From Acidobacteriota bacterium (lineage in GTDB: Bacteria; Acidobacteriota; Terriglobia; Bryobacterales; Bryobacteraceae), in contig JACQZR010000178.1 in assembly GCA_016213775.1 (NCBI GenBank), forward strand, positions 1 through 32,399: a stretch of 32,399 bases of DNA, read 5' to 3'. The translations under genes and the position numbers were made by a program. The notes below the pieces were generated by a model. It was not told where the DNA came from, did no database searches, and saw only the letters and a program-made list of their open reading frames with translations. Position 1 is the stretch's first letter; each line of letters starts with the position of its first letter. Below, in pieces: positions 16,422-24,200 of this stretch.

Positions 16422-16829
16422 ATGCCGAACGCTTACCTGATCTCGTCTGAGTATAGGGGAGGTCCGAGCCCGGGCAACGACCCCAGCATGTCTATCAACG
16501 AAAACACCAGTTTGTTGCAGGGGGTCGGCGCGCTGGTCACCGCGCTGAACCGGAATCACTGCAATCCAGGTACCGTGGACACGCTCTATATCGTTGCCGA
16601 TAACAAGAAGGGCCATATCAACGTCGGTACCGGACTAACGGTGTCAAACGCCAAGGTCCTTGCGCCTCTTGCCGCCTTTCTGGTGCCCGGAAGGGATCGT
16701 GTGGGCGCCCAGCTCTCCGGCTTCAAGATCAACAGTGATGTCGGCAATCGCGACCTCGCCAAAGCGATCGCCGTGACACTGCAGGTCAGCGTCCTCGCCG
16801 ACGGCGAAACGTTCCATCCGAAGAAGTGA
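16422..16829 (+). CDS. Orphan 135-residue protein of unknown function
   Basis: The start is set by GAGGAGGA at 409-416 of the 16 kb block (16409-16416), 5 bp before ATG 16422; the frame is open a little further upstream but without support. The protein is soluble, with no signal peptide or membrane helix. It has an N-terminal MPNAYLISSEYRG, a central strand-turn block (VDTLYIVADNKKGHINVGTG) and an alternating helix/strand C-terminal half (LTVSNAKVLAPLAAFL, DLAKAIAVTLQVSV). The central block faintly recalls 'IAHG..G.I.LG.GLT' stretches of caspase-like folds, but the histidine position is aspartate here, so I do not assign the fold. It is divergent from the lipoprotein/NlpC pair, and may share its control region. 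Confidence 0.65.
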   Translation: MPNAYLISSEYRGGPSPGNDPSMSINENTSLLQGVGALVTALNRNHCNPGTVDTLYIVADNKKGHINVGTGLTVSNAKVLAPLAAFLVPGRDRVGAQLSGFKINSDVGNRDLAKAIAVTLQVSVLADGETFHPKK

Positions 16830-16841
16830 CGGTTGGTGACT

Positions 16842-17240
16842 TCATAACTGCACTCTGAGCAGCAACTGCGCGTTGCGCGGAGGCTGCGCAACCGATGCCG
16901 GATTGATGAAACCAAAGCCCCCTGTCAGCTCGCCGCGCGCGTTACGGGTGACTGACGCCGCGGGGTTTCCGGAAGCGGGGCTATTCAGGTAGACCCGATT
17001 GAACGCATTGAAGAATTCTCCGCGGATCTGAATACTCATGCTCTCCCGCAAGCGGAAGATCCGCCCGATGCCGATCTCCTCGGTGGGCCGGCGAGCTTGC
17101 CGGTAGTCGTTATGGAACGGCGCCGCGAAGCCCCATTGCCTTTGCGCCGGATCCGACCATGCGCGGGGATTCAGAACCAGGTCGTTGTACGGATCCACGC
17201 AACGGCAGTTGAGGTCCTTGAGGAACAATGGCTCGCCAGG
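16842..17240 (-). pseudogene. 3' remnant of an Oar-like TonB-dependent receptor
   Basis: About 130 codons match only the end of the barrel of this receptor family: GEPLFLKDLNCRC, LVLNPRAWSDPAQRQWGF, then IGRIFRLRESMSIQIRGEFF, NAFNRVYLNSPA and a terminal LLLRVQL. The signal peptide, plug and most of the barrel are missing. At about 17240 the sequence switches abruptly to a different gene relic on the same strand. A product from here could not form a receptor. Confidence 0.8.
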
Positions 17241-17895
17241 TCGGACGACTCGACGGATGCGAACGAGTCAACTTCTGTATCCCGGACCACCACCGGACCG
17301 ACCGAAAGAAACAGGCGGGTTTGGTAAGAGACGAGCACCGGAGTCCGTGGGTCCAGAAACGGCCGCCAGATCGACTCCAGATCGGCCGTCCATTGCCCCG
17401 CCGATTCTGCCCTGCCCGCCGCTACGGGCGATTCGTTACGGAGCGCAAACGCGCCAGACATCACGGCGGCGCCGAGGCTGAACGCGGCGGCGAGTGGCCA
17501 ATGTCGTTTCCAGGCAGGCGCCGGAACGACAGGAAGCAACGGAGCCACTTGCTCAACCGTACTCGTCAGGGCCGGGCGCGCGACAGGCTCGACTGGCGGA
17601 TCAGGCGCGCGTACGTACGTGGGAACATACGAACCCTTGGGCACGTCGATCCGGAGTGGCGTGTCCGCGGCTTCGAACGCATGAATCCTCGCTCGGCGAG
17701 TACCCCTCCGGTCTGCCCAGCGCCTCTACTCCAAGCACGTATTCATTGAGGGTGTCGTGCCGCCCCTCGATCTCCGCCCAGGCAAATGAATCGCAACAGC
17801 CCGCGGAGGCGGTCGGAGCGTGCGAACGTGTGGCTCCGGCAAACCAGATCGAGGGCCTGCTGTTTCTCCTCGTTTGATAGCTTCTCGGCGATCAT
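17240..17895 (-). pseudogene. Frameshifted relic of the 'IDVPKGSYVP' (winged-helix-like, single-TM) protein family
   Basis: The pieces read in order but in different frames. From ATG 17895: KLSNEEKQQALDLVCRSHTF and SDRLRGLLRFICL. After a frame change: EIEGRHDTLNEYVLGVEALG and RPEGYSPSEDS. After a second change, with about 25 codons apparently missing: PLRIDVPKGSYVPTY. A membrane helix follows (WPLAAAFSLGAAVMSGAFAL), then the start of a periplasmic region (RTPVLVSYQTRLFLSVGPVV). This order is that of a family I recall as abundant in Solibacter, with a DNA-binding-like N-terminus before one TM helix. The gene is cut by fusion to the TonB relic. Confidence 0.7.
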
Positions 17896-17945
17896 CCCCT
17901 AGCCCTACCGTGTGATTATGTACGCTAAGAACGCAAGCCCGCACG

Positions 17946-18170
17946 CGAAGTTCGCTGGTTGTCGAACGACTGAATGCAATGGGCATCGCAGCCTTCATCT
18001 TGAGGAGTCGCCGCTCGCGAGTGGAAGACTCCACCAATTCAGGTACACGTTCATTCTCCTCAGCCCGCAACGGGCGATCCGGATCATCCGCCACCGGGCT
18101 GCCGAAGGAAACGTCGACACCACCCGGATCGGTATCATGGGGTTCTCCGCAAGTGGCGAGATTCCCCGCT
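17946..18170 (+). pseudogene. Relic of an alpha/beta-hydrolase (esterase/dienelactone-hydrolase type)
   Basis: One frame reads SSLVVERLNAMGIAAFILRSR, the usual strand-helix before the nucleophile. The next frame reads LSPQRAIRIIRHRAAEGN and then DTTRIGIMGFSASGE, the nucleophile elbow G-F-S-A-S-G of BD-FAE-type esterases. The two halves of one conserved core in two frames, with no start or C-terminal half, show a broken gene. Confidence 0.65.
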
Positions 18171-18239
18171 CGTTGCGCTGGTGGCGGCCGAACAGAAGTA
18201 ACCAGCCCTTCAGACGGCGAAGCGGTTGTCGCTGGAAAC

Positions 18240-19130
18240 TCACTCCTGCCAGGGGAAATCCATTTTCGTCAACTTCGCCGTGAAAATCTCGTAGGCCTGT
18301 CGCAGCGATCCAGCCTGACTTCGCTCTTCTTCGAGCACGGCGATTTGTTCGCCGTAGGAGTAGTAGGCGACCTGAGGGAGGCGCACAGCATCGAAGTAGG
18401 CGCCTAGGTCGCATTCCTCCAAGGCGTAAATGCGTTTGAACAGATCCTGAAAATGGAGCCGGAAGGTCATCAGCCAGGAGTGCAGGGCATCCTGCTCTGC
18501 CGGATCGATCCGGCTCGGAAGTGGATAGATGGTGAGTGGACGCGTGTCCGCAGACTGCCGGCGGTATTCGGCGACAATGCCCAGTGTCTCCATCAACCCA
18601 TCGAGGTTCTGCTTGTTGGGCGTGAATACCGTCACCAGTTTCTCGGGCAGCAAGGCAGTACAGATGCCACTGATGTCGGCAATGCCGGCCCTGGAGTCGA
18701 TCAGGCAGATGCTGTAGTGCTGCTTGACAGCAGCCCGAAAGAGGGTGACGGCTTGGGGATGACGGCTGTGGAGGCCCGCCCAGTCGAATTCGAGGACCGT
18801 TCGCCGGTAGGTCTCGTCCAACATCCCAGCCCGCATCAGGTCTACTTGCGGAGCCGCGTCCGGTACGACGAAATCCTGAAGCTTTGGGCTCTCGCAGCCA
18901 TCATCCAGGTGCCGGCGCAGCGCGACAAAGTAGTCGATGAGGCCCGGTTTGCGCGGAGCCACGAGATCCGCGGTCGGGAAGTAACGGTGCAGGCCCGGAG
19001 CATCCAAATCCCAGTCGATCGCAAGCACCCGTTTCCCGGCGTTGGCCAGCAGTCGCGCCACGTTGGCCAACGCCATCGAGCGTCCCACACCGCCTTTGTA
19101 GGAATAGAACGTGACAACCATTCCACTCAT
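18240..19130 (-). CDS. MinD/ParA-like NTPase with KGGVGRS P-loop
   Basis: This 296-residue SIMIBI-class NTPase is the last gene of the receiver-TIR-NTPase operon. The deviant Walker A is YKGGVGRSMALANVA. The 'signature' lysine K12 is kept, but the P-loop lysine is arginine (R17). Switch I-like LAIDWDLDAPGLHRYF (D39, D41) and Walker B ICLIDSRAGIADISG (D145) are intact. Near the end is YYSYGEQIAVLEEERSQAG. This pattern is known from a subgroup of ParA-like proteins found beside or fused to TIR-like and TPR proteins, such as the actinobacterial FxSxx-COOH systems. It is not typical of plasmid partition, and no ParB or centromere-like repeats are near. Its ATG overlaps the TIR gene stop by 4 bp. 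It probably switches the TIR protein on or off, which is inference. Confidence 0.85.
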   Translation of the reverse strand: MSGMVVTFYSYKGGVGRSMALANVARLLANAGKRVLAIDWDLDAPGLHRYFPTADLVAPRKPGLIDYFVALRRHLDDGCESPKLQDFVVPDAAPQVDLMRAGMLDETYRRTVLEFDWAGLHSRHPQAVTLFRAAVKQHYSICLIDSRAGIADISGICTALLPEKLVTVFTPNKQNLDGLMETLGIVAEYRRQSADTRPLTIYPLPSRIDPAEQDALHSWLMTFRLHFQDLFKRIYALEECDLGAYFDAVRLPQVAYYSYGEQIAVLEEERSQAGSLRQAYEIFTAKLTKMDFPWQE

Positions 19131-19768
19131 AAGCGCCCCCGAAACGGCAACGCAGGTGCCGCGGCGTAGATTCCGTCGAACCGTGACTTATCGGGGAGAG
19201 TGAATTGGTCGCAGACCGCCTGTGCGGAAGCGGCACGCAGTCTGCCTCCCACCTCTAAAGCGCGGTCCACCGTGCTCTTCACCAACTTCCGGAATTCTGG
19301 TGTTTCACGGATCTTCCGGGATCGCAAGGCCACGGGAGACAGATCCTCCCACTGGACACCACGGGCCACTGCGGGGATCTGGTCCGGTGCCCGCAGCACC
19401 AGCGGAAAAAGGCCAGCCGGATCGCCAAGGCGCGCTTTGGATAGGTCGAACGCAACTCCCCATTCCATACCACAATAGCGATGCTCCGGCCAAAAGTATG
19501 GAGGCGTGTAAACGGGGATCGTTAACACACTCCGGCACAGGGCTGCTCCGAGTCGCGCACGCCAGTCGTCACCGGGTTTGAGTGCCTCGACGTCGAGAAA
19601 AACAGCCTCCGAATCCACTCTGATCAGCAACTCCTGGCCCAGGGCCTTCCGGTAATCCTCAACAAAATCCCGCGACTCATCGGGGCCACGCGCCCAGCTC
19701 AAGAAACACCAGTACTCGTAGCCGTTGGACCGGAGCCAGTCTCGGAGGACCCGATAGTCGTCAGCCAT
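19127..19768 (-). CDS. TIR-domain protein (FxsC-like)
   Basis: This 213-residue protein has a TIR fold in its first 130 residues. Strand A is YEYWCFLSWARGPDES (about 18-32). Then come VFLDVEALKPGDDWRARL (BB-loop side, about 57-73), CRSVLTIPVYTPPYF (about 78-92) and HRYCGMEWGVAF, whose E102 sits where NAD-cleaving TIR domains keep their catalytic glutamate. The C-terminal 80 residues are helical with a final FTLPDKSRFDGIY and have no clear family. No signal peptide or TM helix. TIR domains in bacteria either act as NADase effectors or as assembly domains. It lies 9 bp after the receiver gene and overlaps the NTPase gene by 4 bp. The ribosome binding site is weak, consistent with coupled translation. 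Confidence 0.82.
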   Translation of the reverse strand: MADDYRVLRDWLRSNGYEYWCFLSWARGPDESRDFVEDYRKALGQELLIRVDSEAVFLDVEALKPGDDWRARLGAALCRSVLTIPVYTPPYFWPEHRYCGMEWGVAFDLSKARLGDPAGLFPLVLRAPDQIPAVARGVQWEDLSPVALRSRKIRETPEFRKLVKSTVDRALEVGGRLRAASAQAVCDQFTLPDKSRFDGIYAAAPALPFRGRL

Positions 19769-19777
19769 GGATATCGG

Positions 19778-20170
19778 CTACGCCGCGACGGCCGCTCCGT
19801 AGAGCAGGGCCAGTTCAATCTTTCGGCGCAGCATGGCTTGGAAATCAACGTCCTGCGTATTCATTTTCAGATAGTCGAAAGCCCCTAGCTCCATTGCCTC
19901 TGCGCTGATCTCCTTTGTGCCCCACCGGGTGACCACGATCACCTGTGCGGGAGGCCTCTGCGCGCGAGCCGCGGCCAACACTTCAAGGCCGGACCTCTCT
20001 TTCTCCATCTGGAGATCCGTAATAACAAGATCAAACGATTGCTTCCCGATCCACGCGAGTGCCTCGGCAGTACCTGATGCGCTCACAACATTGCGCTCAT
20101 CTCCCCGCGCCAGCAATTCATACTGCTGCCGAAACTCCAGAATGTCGTCCACCACAAGTATCCGTTTCAT
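19778..20170 (-). CDS. Stand-alone response-regulator receiver (REC) protein
   Basis: This 130-residue protein is a bare receiver domain with all phosphorylation residues: acidic pair D8/D9 (LVVDDILEF), phospho-acceptor D52 (DLVITDLQM), T81 (VVTRWGTKE) and K102 (FDYLKM). There is no output domain, so it must act by binding a partner, most likely the TIR or NTPase product encoded 9 bp and 0.6 kb downstream. GGGAGCAGG precedes the ATG. That ATG overlaps the stop of the histidine kinase relic in the form ATGA, so the receiver once received phosphate from that kinase. With the kinase broken, it depends on another kinase, on small phosphodonors, or on an unphosphorylated function. Confidence 0.88.
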   Translation of the reverse strand: MKRILVVDDILEFRQQYELLARGDERNVVSASGTAEALAWIGKQSFDLVITDLQMEKERSGLEVLAAARAQRPPAQVIVVTRWGTKEISAEAMELGAFDYLKMNTQDVDFQAMLRRKIELALLYGAAVAA

Positions 20171-20430
20171 CCTGCTCCCGCCGATCTTGAAACTGCTGAA
20201 GGTTCACGAACGGGGATACGTACGACGAAGCGCGCCCGCGCCATGCCGTCCCACTTCCTCGATTGTACCCCAGTGCGCCCAAATCACATCACGGACTATC
20301 GCGAGTCCCCGCGAGCGCAGCCATTTGCGCGAAGGCTTCGAGTAACCGCAATTCCCGCTGGTTTAGCTCTCGCACGTGATTGCGAAAATCGGAATCCACC
20401 ACAACGATACCCAGTGTCTCACCGCAACCA
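20167..20430 (-). pseudogene. Remnant of a GAF sensor histidine kinase, ATP-binding core deleted
   Basis: Three pieces in different frames lie directly before the receiver gene. The end of a GAF domain reads GETLGIVVVDSDF and RELRLLEAFAQMAALAG. The last glycine box of a histidine kinase ATPase domain reads GLAIVRDVIWAHWGTIEE. The final strand reads ARFVVRIPVREP, followed by a tail ending at TGA 20169-20167, inside the ATGA that starts the receiver gene. Missing between the first two are the phospho-accepting histidine helix and the N box. The GAF part is cut at about 20430, where a plus-strand DUF1552 relic begins. At least one deletion and one frameshift are needed to explain this. Confidence 0.72.
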
Positions 20431-20433
20431 GCC

Positions 20434-20765
20434 TGACCTTGTCGAAAAATGCGCCAAGGTCAACTGCTACCACATGGAGCAGTTCGCGTATTTCGTAAGC
20501 AAGATGAAGAGTTCGCCCGACGGCGACGGTTCCCTTCTGGACCACAGTGTCGTGGTCTACGGAAGCGGCCTTGCCGATCCCAACCGCCACGATCATTCCA
20601 ACCTGCCTACGCTGGTGGCGGGCAAAGGCGGAGGCAGGCTGACTACAGGGCGCCATCTCAAACTGGAGCAGGAGACTCCTTTGGCAAACCTATGGCTGTC
20701 GTTAGTCCGGTGTTCCCTGCGAAAAACTCGGGGACAGCACCAGCAGCCTGGCAGTGGTTAGCGAA
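20434..20765 (+). pseudogene. 3' remnant of a DUF1552 protein
   Basis: The open part reads PDLVEKCAKVNCYHMEQFAY, SLLDHSVVVYGSGLADPNRH and HSNLPTLVAGKGGGRL, then TPLANLWLSLV. The next frame supplies EKLGDSTSSL, the canonical end of DUF1552 proteins. The N-terminal two thirds are absent and the frame breaks between about 20700 and 20728. DUF1552 proteins occur in Acidobacteria and Planctomycetes, usually beside DUF1592/cytochrome-type proteins, none of which is present here. Confidence 0.72.
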
Positions 20766-20902
20766 CTCTTAGCGGCCAGACGATGGGAACTCCCGCAGAC
20801 CCTCTTGGTCGGCCAGCGCGCGGAACCGGACCTCATCTTCTGCCTCTATTCGCAATATCCTTCAAGCCTTGGAATGCTGCGCGGCTGAATGAGGATCTTG
20901 TC

Positions 20903-21136
20903 GGCCGCCTTCAAAATCCGGTCATGCGCCCGCGCCGCCAGCACCCGTTTCCGCATATGCGTGGACGTCATCCCGCTCTCGCGCCCACGGAGTTCTTGGG
21001 AAGGAATGGCGGACACCTCCACATGCAGGTCAATCCGATCGAGAAGCGGCCCGCTGATCTTGCCGAGATAGCGCTGAATCTCCGCCTCCGTACAGCGGCA
21101 CTCGCGAGTCGCGTCGCCGTAGTAACCACACCGGCG
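20903..21136 (-). pseudogene. Truncated second copy of the comM/yifB 3' region
   Basis: The sequence matches the intact comM gene at 25060-25430 closely (for example TTCAAAATCCGGTCATGCGC and CAGCGGCACTCGCGAGTCG). A 132-bp block present in comM (between CCCGCGCCG at 25083 and again at 25215) is missing and leaves one copy of that 9-mer, a sign of deletion between short direct repeats. On the minus strand it still reads ISGPLLDRIDLHVEVSA. The copy has no start or ATPase core and is not functional. Confidence 0.85.
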
Positions 21137-21144
21137 CCAGTGCA

Positions 21145-21154
21145 GGTTTCAACT
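21145..21154. repeat. 10-bp direct repeat, left copy
   Basis: GGTTTCAACT lies 8 bp after the comM fragment and 125 bp before the NHL gene. The same 10-mer occurs at 24951-24960, just after the NHL gene stop and before comM. Confidence 0.45.
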
Positions 21155-21279
21155 GAAATGAGTAGTGAAGTTAGTGGTGCCGTCGAACGGCATCTGAAAT
21201 GCATTTGAGAGGCTCTCGGGTCTGTAAATCTTCAGGTTAGGCGCGAATCTGCGCAGCTTAACACGAACGGGAGCGTTTC

Positions 21280-24200
21280 ATGGCGCAATGGATCGTCGCC
21301 GTACTGCTTTTGGTGCCTCACGTTGCAAAGGCGCAGTACACCATCCGCACCTATGCCGGCGGCGGGCCGCCGGATGGCTCACTAGCATCGGCGGTGGGAG
21401 TTCACCCTACTGGAGTCGCGGTGGACCGCGTTGGAAACCTATACATTTCGGATAGCTATCGTCGGGTGTACAAGGTTACGAATGCCGGCGTGATCAGTTT
21501 GTACGCCGGCAATGGAGATTGGGGGTTTTCTGGCGATGGCGGACGTGCGGTTGATGCCCAACTCGCCTCGCCGCTCGAGTTGGCGACAGATAGTTCAGGC
21601 AATCTGTACATTTCCGATTTGGCAAACAGCCGGGTTCGGAGGGTTTCAACCAGCGGCATCATCACGACTGTGGCCGGTAATGGCACTGGCCGCCCTTTCC
21701 AAGACGGTGTTCCGGCTGTCAACTCAGCACTGGACAATCCGAGAGGCCTGGTGGTGGACAACGCCGGAAACTTGTATATCGCCGAAGCGCTTGCTCACCG
21801 CGTGCGAAAGGTTACGACGGACGGAGTCATTCATACGGTAGCCGGTAATGGGGTCCGGGGTCTTTCTGGCGATGGCGGACCTGCAAGCAACGCGTCATTG
21901 GGCGAGCCCTACGGATTGGCAATGGATGAGGGCGGCAACCTCTACATCGGAGAGCTGTTCAATTGCCGGGTAAGAAGGGTTTCGCCATCCGGGATCATCA
22001 CAACTGTGGCGGGTACCTCTTGCGGCGGATACTCCCGTGATGGTGGACCAGCAACCGGCGCAATGCTAACCGCAGCCGGAATAGCCGTAGACAGTAACGG
22101 GAACCTTTACGTTGCGGACCGCGACACTCGCATACGAAAAGTCGCGACCAACGGCATCATCACAACAGTCGCGGGAAATGGCGTCTCCGGCTACGGTGGC
22201 GACGGGGGAGCAGCTACGAGTGCGATGCTGCGAGTCCCATGGAATGTGGCTGTCGACCTTGCCGGGAACGTCTACTTCACAGACGACGGTAACCTCCGCG
22301 TGCGGAAGGTGTCTTCCGGGATCATTACAACTGCGGCGGGAACCGGCGGACCTTCGTATTCCGGTGATGGAGGACCGGCGACGAAAGCTCAGTTGTCCGT
22401 AGCGGGTGTAGCGGTAAGTTCAGGGGGAGACCTGTTTGTGGCGGATTCAGCGAACTACCGAGTCCGGCGCGTCTCACCCGCGGGAGTCATCTCCACATTT
22501 GCCGGGAGCGGCAATTGTTGCGCTTTGGGAGACGGAGGTCCAGCGACGAACGCGTGGCTTTCTGCTCCGAGCGGCGTTGCTTTGGATAGCGTGGGTACCG
22601 TCTATATTGCCGACACCTTTAATGACCGCATCCGTGCAGTCTCCGGAGGCACAATTCGGACCATTGCAGGAAATGGCGTAGCCGGCCATAGCGGAGACGG
22701 CGGACCGGCAACTGGTGCTTCTCTTTACCGTCCAGTTGGAATTGCTGTGGACAGCAATCGGAACGTCTACATTGCCGAGATTATCGGTCACCGCATTCGA
22801 AAAGTAACATCCAACGGCATCATTAGCACCGTCGCCGGAACCGGCATTTACGGCTACTCCGGTGACGGGGGTCCTGCCGCCAACGCACAGATAAACCGGC
22901 CGGGGAGTGTAGCCGTTGACCTGGAAGGCAACTTGTTCATCGCGGACACGGGCAATCGCCGGATCAGAAAGGTAGACACGAACGGAATCATCAGCACAGT
23001 TGCAGGGAGCGCGAATCTGGTCGAAAATCCAACTGGTGTCGCTGTCGATCAAACGGGGGTACTCTACATAACAACCTCAACACGAGTGTGGCGGCTGGAC
23101 CAAGGTGTCCTCACTGCGATTGCGGGCAATGGAACATCGGGTTTCTCCGGTGACGGTGGTCCCGCGCTCTCGGCATCTTTCCAGGGCGCTGGATCGATCG
23201 CAATTGGACTCAATGGCCAGATGTACGTGGCCGACCAATCGCGAGTGCGCATCCTGGAATCCAACCTCACGGTGTCGGGGCCTGTTGGATGGTTCATCTA
23301 TGCGGTCGGAAGCAATCCGCCTTCCCCGCGAGAAATGCTCGTGACAGGCCCGGCTGCCATCGCGGTCACAGCGCAAGTCACCACGGGCGCGGAGTGGCTG
23401 ACAGTTACGCCGTCATCCGGAACCACGCCTGCCAACTTCCAGGTCGGCATACGAACCAGCGGCATACCAAGCGGGAGTTTCTTGACACTCTCCGGCAACA
23501 TCCGTGTGAGTTCCGCGCACACGTTTGTCGACGTGCCGATCACCTTGCACGTGACTCCGTGCACGACGAACCTGGGCGGTGCCCGCCTGAATGTATCCGC
23601 GGCAGGCAGCACCGAGAGGATTCCGGTGACGGGTTCCTGTCCCTGGACCGGAACGAGCAACGCCGGCTGGATCACCATGGTCTCGCCATCGGGTACAGGC
23701 GCATGGTACGCGACGGCTCGCATTGACCCGAACACCGGCCCGGCGCGATCGGGGACGATCACATTCACCGGCAACCAGACCTTCACGATCAACCAGGATG
23801 CGCCGGCCGGCGGCACACCTGGCTTGCGCTTTGTCCCCGCGGTGCCGTGCCGGATTGCCGACACACGGAATGCCGCTGGAGCATTTGGCGGACCGCGCAT
23901 GAACGGCGGTGAAACGCGCCGGTTTTCGATACCCGTATCGAATTGCTCGATTCCGTGGAAGGCAGCAGCGTACTCACTGAACGTCACGGCGGTTCCTGCC
24001 GGGGCTTTAAGCTATCTCAGTCTATGGCCAGCCGGCAAGCCCAAGCCGCTGGTTTCCACCCTCAATTCTTTCGATGGACGCGTGAAAGCAAATGCCGCCA
24101 TCGTCCCCGCCGGGACTGACGGCGCCGTGAACGTATTCGTGACCGACGCCGCCGACGTGGTATTGGACATCAATGGCTACTTCGTTCCTCCGGATGCCGG

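Noticed and set aside
17171-17644. Intact 157-residue membrane protein gene
   Set aside because: It starts in mid-domain at IDVPKGSYVP and its end is read out of frame into the TonB relic, so it is part of a broken gene.
18240-19130. Plasmid or chromosome partition ParA
   Set aside because: No ParB gene or centromere-like repeats nearby, and the KGGVGRS loop with the operon context fits the TIR-linked subgroup better.
20243-20761. Intact 172-residue gene on the plus strand
   Set aside because: Only its second half has family similarity (DUF1552), the first half lies over the kinase relic, and the conserved end is in another frame.
21280-23270. CRISPR-like or satellite repeat array
   Set aside because: The periodicity of about 170 bp comes from diverged NHL protein repeats within one open frame, with no exact repeats or spacers.
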